Of a stretch of DNA of 64,000 nt, positions 43,091 through 56,300 are shown in pieces (the stretch's first letter is position 1; the number at the start of each line of letters is the position of its first letter). This DNA is from Helicoverpa zea (Eukaryota; Arthropoda; Insecta; Lepidoptera; Noctuidae), in assembly GCF_022581195.2 (NCBI RefSeq), contig NC_061479.1, positions 620,001-684,000 on the forward strand. Reading direction: 5' to 3'. The position numbers were made by a program, and so were the translations under genes. The notes below the pieces were generated by a model. The model ran no database searches. It worked only from the letters and a program-made list of their open reading frames with translations, and was not told the DNA's origin.

Positions 43091-45805
43091 TTTATTTATT
43101 TCGAGTAACATAGACTCATATACAAAAATCCATATACACAGTCACATTTTAAACATTCACAAATTACACAATACACCTAATTCAACATTAAAACACAAAA
43201 TATTAAATTACATTATTATATAGTTTAAATTAAATTATTAGACGTCAAAAAACACAGTTACTGGGTACTGATTGCTCTGCTACAAACCTCCATTGCAAGC
43301 TACACGCGGCGGTCAGACCATGGCCAAACTCGTTACATGCCGCTCACAACAGTGATTTACAACAGAGCAATCGAGTCTATCAGCAAGCGTGGCCAGCATG
43401 CTGTTAGCGCTCCCCCGCACCCGCCTCACCAACGACGTGCTTCTCTTGCGCATAACAGTGTGGAAGCAATCCACACGAGCAACCGCAAACATACTCGATG
43501 CGCTACAGTAGCGTGGAAGCCCCAACAGCATCCTAAACGCGTTATTGAACTGAACACGAAGGGCACTGTACGATTTTTGCGTGTAGTCGGTCCACAGTCC
43601 GCAGGCGTACAGCGTGGTACAGTATGCTCTGAAAAGAGTTATCTTAACCTCCGCTGAGCACCGAGCAAACCTACGGATCACCATGTTCGCTCTGACCGAC
43701 AGCGCCCTTCGCTCCCGTTCCATGTCTGCATCGTCTTTCAGAGTAGATGTTACCAAATGGCCTAAATATTTAAACTGGCTCACTATCAATAAAGACGAGC
43801 CATTGAGTCTAATAGGTGGCATCTCTACAACTTTCCTTGGCCCACCCTGAAAAACCATACATTGACTCTTCTTTACATTATAAATTAGCCCATGGTCTGC
43901 CGCATAGCCTTCACATATACTTAGCAGTTTTCTGAGTCCACAGACCGAGGCACTCAGCAGCACCATATCGTCCGCGTAACTAATGTTATTAAAACAAACG
44001 CCATCTATGTAACATCCGATATGCTGCTTGCTGAGCGCCTCGATCAGTCCATTTATATAAAGATTAAATATAGCTGGAGAGCTCAACCCCCCCTGCCTCA
44101 CTCCACATTCTAACTTATACGGGTCCGACAATATGCCCGCCCACTTAACGTTATTCACCTGGTTTCCGTACCAATACTTAAATATGTTTACAAGCTCACA
44201 TGGTATACGAGCTGACCTCATCTTTGCCCACAACTTGTCATATGAGACCAGGTCAAAGGCTTTGGAGAGGTCAAGGAAGCAAGCGTAAACAGGTGTACTT
44301 CTCTCAGTATAGTATTTAACAGCACTCTTAAAACACAATATTGCAGTTTCCGTGGACAGTCCGGGACGGAACCCGAACTGATTGTCGTGCAATTTTAGGT
44401 ATTTGTTTAATTGTGTATTAAGAATGCTGTCAAACACCTTTGCAATTATTGTTGCTAAAGAAATAGGTCTATAATTAGATATATCTGACAAATCTCCAGC
44501 TTTGTTTTTTACGACAGGCACTACTATAGTCCTCATCATGTCATCAGGTAGGTATGAGTGTGAAATACAAAAGTTATACAACATCGCCAGCACTCTGCAC
44601 ACATGAGGTCCAGCGTGCTGAAGATGTTCCACAGTTAGTCCATCATGCCCAGGGGATTTGCCAGTAGATATCAATTTAATAGCCACTGACACATCCCTAG
44701 CCGTTATTCTGGTACCAACGCATTCCCCACTCACCCCACCCTCTGGCAGTGACGACGACGGTCCTAAAGGAGACCTTACAAGAAAGCTATTTTTAAATTT
44801 ATCAGCTATACCCTTCAAATCATTCGTACCGTCCACACTCACTGGAAGGCCAGGGCGACTTCCCAAACGGTTGGTATTTTTCCAGAAACCACTGAAGTCT
44901 TTCGCGCTATGTTTAGCTGCCAAAAGATCCATTTTTAACTGGTCTTGATGGTTTTGACACCATTTTAATCTAGACTTAAATATTTTTCTAGTTTCACACA
45001 TCTTAGAAAACATAACGCCAGTAGTAGGGCTACCACATAAAAGCCATTCCCTGAAACTCGCCCTGGCCATCCTATGACTGTCGCTCACAAATTTATTCCA
45101 TCCAACAATGGTTTTAGGCGGACGATTACTCCGCTCACGCCTTACTCCCGACCCCTCCATCGACGCCTGGGACCCGATTCTCCTAAGTTAATAATGTCAA
45201 AATCGAATAGAAATCTAATCGCAATTTGATCGCAATAGCAGTTTTAACCATATCAGGCATTCTGCTACTAATAAAAGACCAATCGTATTCGATTGACATT
45301 TGATTGGTGTGCGATTGGTCTGCTATTTTCGTGATTTTGGTCAATACGGTAGTTTGCTGTACAATCATTTTGCAATCGTAAATCATTTGCAGACAAAATG
45401 ATTCATTATTGAATGACAGAAAAGGATAAAAACGTTTATTTCAAAGAAAAAATAGCGGAATGCCACATACGTTTCAATCGTAATCGAGTCGGGATTGGAT
45501 ATCAGTCGAATCGAGTCGAACGTGAATCGTATGTTGCTTAAGTAAAATTAGGAGAATCGGGCCCCTGGGATAACGCAAGTACAATGTCAGAATATAAGTC
45601 ATTAATAATTACACTATGAGCAGGGTCATTACAATAGTGATCAGCACATGTTTGGCATTCCATGGGAAAGTCAATAAGAAGGAGTCGTTTATGAAATTCA
45701 TTGCGATATAGTGCAATTTGGTCCGCAGTTCTCTCACCCCACTTAACATAATTACTATCCAAACTCGTAATAATTTTTAACGGAGTCAAACAGTCCAGTT
45801 TACAT
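43087..45805 (-). mobile_element. 5'-truncated LINE with reverse transcriptase, split by a MITE
   Basis: The minus-strand frames 45789-45572 and 45169-43313 are parts of one ORF. Removing the MITE at 45170-45564 and one CTG copy rejoins them in frame (ALSQ then ASMEG). Reverse transcriptase signatures run from STGKSPGHDGLTVEHL through NYRPISLATIIAKVFDSIL, CFLDLSKAFDLVSYDKLW and GVRQGGLSSPAIFNLYINGL to SYADDMVLLSAS, which carries the YADD active site. This suits a CR1/L2/Daphne-like LINE, whose protein copies its own RNA at a nicked target. The endonuclease part is missing by 5' truncation near 45805. The 3' UTR runs to about 43087. The 615-codon piece is open, so the copy is not old. Confidence 0.85.
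45170..45564. mobile_element. GGGCCCGATTCTCC MITE inserted in the LINE
   Basis: Inverted ends GGACCCGATTCTCCTAA and GGGCCCGATTCTCCTAA. The target string CTG is doubled at 45167-45169 and 45565-45567. The length is 395 bp. This copy is the reverse of the one at 30066. Confidence 0.85.
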
Positions 45806-45829
45806 TCGCAAATTACAGGAAAGATTAGT

Positions 45830-45970
45830 AGTACAGTTATATAATACCCACTGACTTTCAGTACATAGCTGCAGTGAAACCTTTACATGGAGCGACTGCC
45901 TACCTGACCACCTCACCGTGGCTACCCAAGCAACCCAATACCCCTTGGTAAGACTGTTTATCAGAATTTC
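45830..45970 (-). repeat. SINE fragment
   Basis: tggagcgactgcctacctg to accccttggtaagactg, with the middle changed. It abuts the truncated LINE end. Confidence 0.6.
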
Positions 45971-45974
45971 CACC

Positions 45975-46630
45975 TTCTCATTTTGCGAAACGATTGTTAA
46001 ATAGTTCAGAAACATCAACAGGCCTATTTGTAAGTTGAAATAAGAAAATAAAACTGCAATAAATTGTATAAATTAAATAATTTAATTTTATTAAACGAAA
46101 TTATTCCAAGAATGTGATTAATTATTAACTTAATAAAATAATTTAATATATAAATAAGTATAATTCATTCTTAATTCTATCTTATAAAAATTATTTACTT
46201 AGGTACCTACCTACTTATCAAGTCACGTTTAAGTACAATTTACATTCATGTTCTTTACATTTTTTAGTTTAAAGTATAAATTATTATGCACTAAATTCAA
46301 GAATAAATAAATATTAAAAATCTCTAGCCGACTTAACTTATGAGTATTAAAATAATACTTTATGATCACTTAGCAAAATGAAAGCTTATATTATGATGAA
46401 TAAATAATTAAAATGATTTTATTACAAAAAATACCAATAAAAAACATATTTCCTGTAATATAACATCAAATTAGCTACCGAATAAAAATAACTCTCAAAA
46501 AACGAATAGTTTTTATGATTCCTAAAAGTTTAAAGATTTCCTTAGCAAAACTATTTACTTACCAATTTGTGAAAAAACTCACTATTTTAGCTCTTTATTA
46601 TAAAACTATAACGGAAACCAAATTATATCC
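45975..46630. other. 3' flank of the ZAD zinc-finger gene, AT-rich
   Basis: Probable 3' UTR on the minus strand. ctctttattata near 46590 holds a reverse-strand AATAAA about 35 bp past the stop. The rest is featureless and very AT-rich. Confidence 0.4.
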
Positions 46631-49600
46631 CTAAGAACTCAAACCATCATTTTTTTCAACATGAGTGCACCTATGACGTTTCAATCCACTGCTCTGAGTG
46701 AACTGACTGTTGCATATCTCACACGCAAAAGGTTTCTCTCCAGTATGAATTCTCATATGTAGCTTTAAATTACCATTTATAGAAAATTGCTTACTACATA
46801 TATTACAACTAAAAGGCCTTTCTTCTGAATGCACCCTCATATGCTTGGATAAATTGCCTATTTGTTTGTTACAAATTTTACAAGTATAAGGCTTAATACC
46901 TGTGTGAACTCGCATATGTCTTTTCAACTGACCAGTTTCCCTAAAACATCGTTTACAAACTTCACATGAAAAAGGTTTCTCTCCAGAATGAACGCGCATA
47001 TGAATTTTTAAATACCCATTATCTGAGAAGGGTTTTTTGCAAACTTTACATGAAAATGGTTTTTCGCCCGTATGTGTTCTTTGGTGGAGTTTAAAACTAG
47101 CCATTTGAGCGAATTGCCGATTGCAAAAACTGCAGGTGTAAGGCTTAAAACCTGTGTGAACTCTCATATGGACTTTCAAAGTCGTGTACGCCGTGAAGTC
47201 TTTTTTACAAACCTCACAAGAATAAGGTTTTTCTCCCGTATGTTGTCTCTCGTGTATAGCTAAATAACTTTTGCTAGAAAATTGCTTATTACACACACTA
47301 CAAGTATGAGGTTTTATACCTGTATGTATAATAAATATATGTCGTTTCAAATGCGTTCTCTGAGGAAATCTTCGCCCACAAACGTCACATACATAAGGTT
47401 TCTCCCCAGTATGAGTGTACATATGAGATTTCAACGTCTGATTATGACCGAAAGCCTTATTACAAACTGAACAACTATACTTCCGTTCCCCTGTATGTAT
47501 TTTCATATGTTCTTTCAAACCTTTTTTTCTTTGAAACTCTTTATTACACTCAGTACATTTGAATTTTTCTTCGAAATGGATTTTTATGTGCTTTTTGAGT
47601 AGTCTAGCTTTTTCGAATATCTTTTGGCAGATTGTACAAGGATATGCGTTATCAACTATGTGTGCTATAGTTATATGTTTAGTTAATTCTTTGTTGTTTG
47701 TGTGTGTAGTACTACAGAGGTGACAAGTGAAAGATTTCTCCCCGTTATGTGCTTTCATATGGACCTCTAAAGAGCCGTTGTAAGAGAATTTCTTTTGGCA
47801 GATGTCGCAGGAGTATTTTTTTGTTTTCTGGTTTTTCGGTTTTCGGTCTTCGTCTGTAAGTAAACAAGGACTCTTTGAATATAGGGCATTACATTGGAAA
47901 TAAACAAGTCAGAAACGTATAGACATTGTTTGATTAAACAGATTGTTAACAATGTTAAATTATAGCTACTGTGCGCTATTTCATTGAAAAAAAAAGAACA
48001 AATTTTCGTAGATATAGATTATATACCAGTATGCCATTGTGATAAAATTAAAATGGCTCTCCAACCAAATTCCCAACACTTGAAATTAGATATAATAACT
48101 TGTTCTTCTCTAAATTCTACAAGATTCATAAATAACATCCAAAGGGCCTCACCGTCACTCAACTCCGGTGGAGCAGCCCACTCAGCGTCGGGCTCCGCGC
48201 TGTTCGGGGACTGCGCCCCTCGGGAGCTGCGCAATACTGACAGTGGCTGATCATCATCTTCAGCTGGCTGGATGAATATGTCTAACTCTTGGAGACTGTC
48301 TTCTGTAGTGATAAGTTTACTGGTTATTATGAGAGTATTCAGAAACAGAAGATCATCTCCCAGTTTATTATTGATCATTAAATCCCTTGTTAGATCCCTA
48401 GACTGATTAGGTCTAGTCGTTAGTATTTTGATAATTTTGACTATTTCGCAGTATCTAGTAGCTAATATCGAAGTTCTATATGGCTACATCTAGATCTAGC
48501 TAATATGGTGTTAATTGTTACCTATAGAATAATCATATGATTATTTCATTAACAGGAATGATTATAATTCGTGTAGATTTCTTACCGTCATACTTGTAGT
48601 CCAGGCCAGTCTGCTCATCGTGACTTGATTCTTCTTTAAGTCCTGAAAGAGTAAACATAACATTTGCTGTTAATTGATAAAACCTAAATCAAATAAAAAA
48701 CAAAACCTGCCCATTTTTAGACTAATTACATAAAAACCATGTTTTAGCTATTTTGACAAAAAACTGTTTAAAAAAAATTAAGTATATTAGATTCTTATAA
48801 GTTTTAGTGCAGTATGTACTAAACTTAAAACCTGAACTTAGATTAAGCCATTATTGCAACTCTACTAATTACTTACCATTATCTGTAAATTCATTTTTAA
48901 ATTCTTTTCCACTCTCTGCATCTGAAAACAGAAAGAATAGTGTTGACACCTGTGAATTATTTTTTTTCTGACGTTAATTTTTTTATTTACTTACGATACT
49001 GGACATTTTTCTTCTTTATTTGAATCTATTCATATGATAAAGAGATTAAGCTTGAGATATGTTAAGTGTAACCTCCAGAGAAAATATCTAATTAGCAAAC
49101 TCAAATAACTAACTTTTTAATAATTTAAATATATGCCAAATTAAAAGCTCTTAGCTTAATTATTTTAGAATTTCTGAGGCTGTATTTAACCCTACTATGT
49201 TAAGTAGTCTCTCAAGATGTGAGTAAAATCATTAGCAATATACAAACCTTTAAAACCACAACCAAACAGGTACTGCTTGAACTTATCTTCACACAGCAGC
49301 ACCTGCTTTTTGAACTGAGCCGCATCTCTCAGTCGCGGCTCACATACAGAGCACAAGGAGTATGTGTCAGTGCTGTTTGGTAGAGGATTTAGCTGAAATT
49401 CAATAAAAAAACATTACGTTGAAAATTGAATTTTTTAATCCCATTTTTACATGTTATTTGAAATAACTTGGAGAGTTTCTAGATGGGTGATTGACTGGGC
49501 AATAGACTTCAATAGCGTTTAATTAAACAGTGAATGTTATTATTTTAAAGATACAAAAAAGACAAAAAAAACAACATGTTTTTGTTTATTAGGAATTATA

Positions 49601-49801
49601 ATCAGCTGTAATTTCTATAACATTTATGTAGGAGAAAAATAAAATACCTATTTCAATACTCACAACAATATCGAAAGTATCCCGTAACAAAACATGACAA
49701 TCATCTTCGATTCCTCCGTTGGAAAACACGTTTACACTCGTAAAATTGCCTTCAGCATGACAGCACCGACATAAGCCACTCATATTCCATATTTCCGACA
49801 T
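46631..49801 (-). CDS. ZAD C2H2 zinc-finger protein, 14 fingers, six exons
   Basis: Exons in coding order are 49801-49664, 49392-49248, 48921-48877, 48643-48587, about 48461-48153 and 47853-46631. All phases agree, giving about 638 aa. The start of the fifth exon is the least certain. It can also be skipped without a frame change, since its borders are both phase 1. Residues 9-90 are a ZAD domain (LCRCCHAEG, then LCSVCEPRLRDAAQFKKQV), which pairs insect zinc-finger proteins as dimers. The middle is acidic. The last exon has 14 fingers with TGEKPY or TGIKPY linkers. The twelfth is short: YTCKICNKQIGNLSKHMRVH has only 9 residues between the second C and the first H instead of 12. A nuclear transcription factor is inferred. 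The start codon is 590 bp from that of codanin-1 on the other strand. Confidence 0.88.
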
Positions 49802-50390
49802 TTTATAAACAATATTTAATTCATTTTCATTTATTAAACGTTCAAAATAAGATGAGCAAAGAAACCGGAACAAAAACACAATAGACGATAAACCACTACT
49901 ACTAGTTTTCGATTACCACGTATCTCGATGATAATTTAAAATTTTGTAAGGGAAAGTCGAGAGTTTTTATGTTCTGCGAGCTAAATCGAGTATATTATGA
50001 CTTTATGTACCGTAGTAACTATACTGCTGTCAAAATGTGAAGAGCTTCGTTTTTGACATTTCTACAACTACAGTAGCCATTGCAAAAAATCGATGTAATT
50101 ATGATCGTCGATTTTGAAAATATAAGAATCAGTTAAGTAATTTTGCATCTACGGGTTCACCCGAGTATTATAGGGTTAAGTAAATATTAACTATTCAGAA
50201 AGGTTTTATTTTCAGAACAGTCTTGCTGCAGTTTTTAGTCGATTATTTTTCGGACATCACTATCTTGACGTCTACATGCATTATTTATTCATGGCAATAA
50301 TAAAAATATGGCTCTCAAGTTTGAGCGCGCAGCTGCCAAAAATCGATATTTTCTCGAAAAAACACTTTAGTTTTATGATAAAACGACAAT
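49802..50390. promoter_or_regulatory. Shared head-to-head promoter region
   Basis: The 589 bp lie between the start codons of the minus-strand ZAD gene and the plus-strand codanin-1 gene. No repeat was recognised in it, unlike most of the window. No TATA box stands out at a fixed place. Shared control is inferred from geometry only. Confidence 0.5.
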
Positions 50391-53300
50391 ATGTCAGAAA
50401 CAATAATAGAAAGTGTCCTTACAGGGAAACTAGAAGCCACTCTTCTTGTTAAATGGCTAAACGATGAGTCTTTGGAGGTGAAATTATAACCTAAAATGGA
50501 GTGAAAATTTTCGCATATTTTTGCAATATTTTTATACTATTTATATTTTTAGGATGCTCCTGAAGACTGTATATTGAATTGCTGCAATAAGAACGAGTTT
50601 GTGACGTGTTTTTTGTCGTATTTAAGGAGTCAGACTGATAGGTATGTCTATTTAAAATTTTGTAAACAAAGAATTTTAAACCATTACTTAAACAATAAAA
50701 CCAGTTCTTTAGACTAAAATTAAACTGCAGAGATACCTATTACTCAGTTTAGAACTATCATAATTATCATGCAAGCTAACCAAGTTTAATTAGAAATGTA
50801 TATTTCATTGTCTTAGTTCAATATGCTAGAATTTGAGTATTGCAAAATCTTAATTATTATTTCAATCATAAATATTCCTTGATACAAACTTATATTTCAG
50901 CTGTAAAGCAGGTTTATTCGTAATTATCAAATAATTCACAAGTTATATAGGTTAAAATGGAGGTCAAGAGGTCACTTGTACATGACCCAGACAGGGTCAA
51001 CAGGGGTCATACATTTTTGGAAATATTTTTGGTGAAATGACACAAAGTGACCAAATTAAAAGGGGTCCTTATGAAAGAAATAAAAAATATGAAAAACTGG
51101 CCCTGCTCTAGGGCAAACAATAATAATTTAACACGTTCGCGGACGCTACAAATTGAGATTGTGTACCAAAATGACACAGTAAATGTCCATACAAATTATA
51201 CGACGTGTATATACGTAGCGTCCCATCGTAGCGTATCGTCCCAAGACATTATGACACAACCGAGCGCGATATGTGCGCGGGACGTGTATACACGTTGCGC
51301 GTTAATTTCGAACAATGATGTTTAATCTCGTTCTGTCCATGAACGTGTTAAAAGTAACTTTTTTGTATTATGTGGTAATTTTTGACAACATCCAAAGTTC
51401 GTATTAAATATGGTTAGCTATAGTAAAAATGTTAGTTTCAAAGCCCACCCAAAGCAAACCAACACAAAAACAAAAGTCAGTCAATCAGATTACTTTATAT
51501 TGTGAAAAATATGCATAAGTTTGCCCTTCAATAAGGATGTTGGCAAGAATTTCAAACAAATAGAATCAAACTCATTTATATTTTTTTGACATTCACGAAC
51601 GCCTGTAAAGGCTTAAATGAAATAAAATGATTTTGACTTTGACTTTGAAACATGTTTTTATCACAGCAAAAAATACTAGAATACTAAAAATTTAACTCTA
51701 ATTCATTAACTTAAAAAATGTTATTTACAGCATACTCCAAACAAACAGCAATGCAGTTCAAATTCTCCAACACAGTACACCTGAAAAGCTGCTCAGCAGC
51801 CGTCGCAAGCATCGGAGGTCCATTAGTGATCCCACCAGCGAGGACCGCACCATGGACAGCCTTTCCGTCAAGACTGAACGTCTCCGCAGCCATGAATCAC
51901 CTAGCAAAGACCGTAAACGAACCGGCCGGAGGGTAAAAACTAAACTATTCACTGAAGACAAAAGTATGAATAGTACGAACCAATCGGTGTCTTCCGATGA
52001 GTCGAGACTAAGTACTGGAGTCGATAGATTGGTCTTGTCGAGTACACCCTTGAAAAATGGTGTTAAGCCATCCGATTATCCGAATTTAGCAAGTCCGGTT
52101 ACACCAAGGAGCTTCGTTAAAGAGCAGTATGAGAGATGTGATACTCCGAGACTTAGTCACAGGCATTCAAGGTCTCAAGAGAAAAGCTGTTTAGGTGATT
52201 ACATGGTCAATGTACAGAAAAGTAGCAAGAAAAAAAAGAATAGAAGTTCGACGGATAACGATGACAGTAAGGTTGAAATTGATCTGTCAAACTCTGAAAT
52301 GTTTCCGGAGATTGGTGCAAGGAAATCAAGTTCGTTAAGATCTGAGAAACGAAGGATAAAGCCGACTAACATTGACAAATCTCAGAAGAGTATATCTCTA
52401 ACTAGTTTTAATGTCGAATCTATTACAACATCACCTTTAATGGTGGAACAGAATTCAGCTTTTAAACAGCAAAAAATACAAGTCAAAGAAACAAACAGTT
52501 TTGAGGCTGAACGAAACATTTTAAAGCAAGAACGTCATAAATTAATGGAGAAATTTAATATTTTGAATACATCATTACCTCAAAAACCTTCTTCGACACC
52601 ACAAATAAAAATTACACAGAAAAACTCAATAGAAAAATCACACAGCTACATTAAAAGCGATGTTACTAAAGTGACATTCAAAGAAAAAATCGATTTACTA
52701 GTAGATATGTACGAGATTTTAATAAAAAACAACTTAATAATGAGTTTGAATACGGAAATATATTTTCTGATTTCCATTTTGATATCGAAACAGTTCGAGG
52801 AAGATTTTAATGCAGCCGAGAGTAAGTTAAATGATAGTGACATGAATTATTTGCTGAAAACTATACATAATAGTACATATTTTGCGGTGAAATCGCTCTG
52901 GCATCAGCGGATTGTGCTCGAAGTTATTTTAGATAAGAGCTCTTTGAAAACTTTGGGTATGTACTTTTTAATTCATATTTTAAATATTAATTTGTAAGCT
53001 GTTCTGTATCTACAAAACGGATTTTGATTTATGTTTTTGCATTTTTATAATAAAGTAGGCCTTTGAAACTATATAAAAGTATGGATGCAAAAAATATGCT
53101 TGAGTCAATATTATAAATTCGATAGTTTGTTAAAGTAAACTCAAAATGGATTCAACAGATTGCAAAAATCATTCCTTATATTATAAATGAACTTCTGAAC
53201 CGTTCTGGTACAGTCAACTTCAGGTCAGTGGTAACAGTTTTATAGGAAAATCGTACTTATTACTATTGAGTTAAGGTGCATGACAGATACCACTGATGTG

Positions 53301-56300
53301 CAGTATACCGTACATAGATAGTCTGAAAAAAAGGACATAGCCTATCATTTATCTGTTATCTTTCCCTTATGTAAATGTAATGTCAAATTCTTATCTTTGG
53401 TAAGCAAAACCATATCCAAAACAACATTCTTATTCTTCTAGGTGAAAACAAAAAAGTTCGCAGTTTCTACCCTGACTTAGCAAAGTTTCTACTAAACTGC
53501 TACGGTCTACGGTGTGAGGCAGAAACCAACACAGACCGGACCAAGGCACCTGAGATCCGGTCCAATGGAGTGGTTTGCTTTAACTCGGAGACGGATAATA
53601 TTGATAACTTTCCTTCGATGCTCAGCTTTCAGAATTTTAAGAAGCAGAGAGATATGTTTTATGAGATTTGGAGGTGAGAAAATATTATATGTTTAGAAAC
53701 TAGATTTTGCCCGTGGTTCCCCGCGTCCGATAAAAATTAATTCCCGAACCTGGATAAAAGTAGCCTATAGCCTTCCTTGACAAATAGGCTATCTTCTAAA
53801 TGAAGTTTTCAAATTGGCCCAGTAGTTCCTGGGATCAACACATGCAAATAAATTCTTTAGGTTTATATTGGTATAGATAGAATATGGATAGATTTATTCG
53901 AAGAAATGTTAAAACAAAACAACATCTTTATTTATTTAAAGATAAGTTTATATTTTATTAAAAGTTTCGCTTACTTTGGGAACGACATAGTTATTTTGTT
54001 TTCCTTTATAAGATACTAGCTTTTGCCCGCGGCTTCGCTCCCGTCAACTGACTTCTCTACTTTACCCTATTTTTTTTTTCATAAGAACCTTCTCCTGACC
54101 AAATTGGTCCAGGCGTTGTTGAGTTATGCGCTTACCAACACATTTTGCGATTCATTTTTATATTATAGATAAAGACACAGATGCACCATTTAACTATAAC
54201 GATAATCATAACTTTCCGCCCATTGGTCACATCGGCGACTTGACAGCTGAAAATTTAATGGTTTGGTTTTATAGTTAAATGGTGCATGTCAGCTTAGGGG
54301 CACTTTTAAGTACTAACCACTATTTTAATTTAACAGATGGTACCAAGACAGTCAATCAGGCGGCACGTCCCGCTCGTCGCTGCGCGCTCGCCTCAAAGCC
54401 CTGCTCTGCGCCGGCGCCGCGCCCACCAACCTCGCGCATCTGGCTAAACTGTTCACCTCCCACATGTGTCAGCATTGCTTGCCGAGCAGTAAACAGGTGA
54501 GATGCAGTTTGCGCAAAAAAAGAAATTGCGCAATTTTTGAGCAAAAGTATTTTTTGATGAAAAAAATTGCGGAATAAAATTATGAAAACCTGCGCAAAAA
54601 ATAGTATTAGCGCAACTTTTGCGCAAAAAAAACTGGTAAAAAAATTGCGCAAACAATGTTCGTTGGTTCGATTGGCCCTTTTCGCCGTCGGTGGTCATTA
54701 TATCAGTCAATCGGATGGTACATCCCGCTCGTCGCTCGGCGCTGTGCGCTGGCGCCGCGCCCACCAACCTCGCGCATCTGGCTAAGCTGTTCACCTCGCA
54801 CATGTGTCAGCATTGCTTGCCCAGTAGTAAACAGGTGAGATGCAGTTTGCTCAATAAAACAAATTTGCGCAAAAGTATTTTTGGATGAAAAAAAAATGCG
54901 CAAAAGATTATGAAAATGTTGCGCAAAAAATTAAGAAAATTTGCGCAAAAAAGTAATTGCGCAACTTTTGCGCAAAAAAATTGGTAAACGTGTGGAACTC
55001 GGGGACTGCCGCGGTAAAGCTATTGCATAGCATTCTGTATCAACTTATGCAATTATAATTATCTGATTATGTATTCGTCCGATTTCGGAGCAGCTCGTCT
55101 CGATTCGGGCGAGTTCCGTAAAGTCGTACAATACGTCTAATCGCACGACACACAGCGCCGTGTCGAAGACTGCCGAACTGACACGACGTTAGACGATGCA
55201 CGGCCTTCAAGCCACACCTCCGTGCCCGTCGGAGTGGGGAGCGTGAGGTTTTTTCGTTACGGAATTTCTGGATTTGGTCCCCGCGCTCAAGGCCTGCGAT
55301 AGAAGCTATGCAATAGCTTAAAAACAAAGTATTATGAATAAATATTACAGAAGGTATTTGAAAAGTCTTTTGTCGATAAGTTGAAGAAAAAGTGCATTAC
55401 TTAGTAATCAGATAGCGAATATCTTCTGGTAAGTTATGTCACCCTAGTACTTGTGACAAAAAATGATTCGATTTCAATACCATTATTTTAGTGTAGAAAA
55501 TTATTACAAGCTGGTAATGCATCTGGCTTCAATGCACCTATGATTTCTTAGTACTTGTAGTAAGTAGTTTGGGAGTGAGGAGCGTGAGGTTTTTTCGTTA
55601 CGGAATTTCTGGATTTGGTCCCCGCGCTCAAGGCCTGCGATAGAAGCTATGCTATAGCTTAAAAAACTTGCGCTAACAATTTCGTTGGCTCGATTGGCTC
55701 TTTTCGCCGTTGGTGGTCATTATATCAGTCAGTCGGGCGGCACGTCCCGCTCGTCGCTACGCGCTCGTCTCAAAGCCCTGCTGTGCGCCGGCGCCGCTCC
55801 GACTAACCTCGCGCATCTGGCTAAGCTGTTCACCTCGCACATGTGTCAGCATTGCTTGTCTAGTAGTAAACAGGTGAGAAAACGTTTGCGCAAAAAAAAT
55901 TGCGCAATTTTTGCGCAAAAGTAGTTTTGGATGAAAAACATTACGCAACAAAATTATGAAAATGTTGCGCAAAAATTATGAAAAATTGCGCAAAAAATAA
56001 TATTTGCGCAAAAAGCGCATGAAGTTGTGCAAAAATATCGAATCATAAGAACAATCCGACGCTTTATAACTAATTCATTACGTCGGTTTGGTTACATATT
56101 TTACGCAGAAACTTGATAGCCATTTATTGTTATGCCATATCCCAAAAAAAAACTGAATGTAACATATTTTTTCTACACAATGTTTGTTATTCCTCTCCCA
56201 GGAATCGAAGCTAAGCAAGTTACAACGTCGTCTGACGTGTCCAAACGCGCCCGAATCGCATCGACTACCGCAGTTCACTACACAGGAAATGTTTTATAAG

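Noticed and set aside
51047..51325. 92-codon open frame in codanin intron 2
   Set aside because: It is mostly inside the TTAA-flanked MITE.
54356..54652. Minus-strand frames over codanin exon 5 copies
   Set aside because: They are antisense to a well supported exon and run into the TTGCGCAA repeat.
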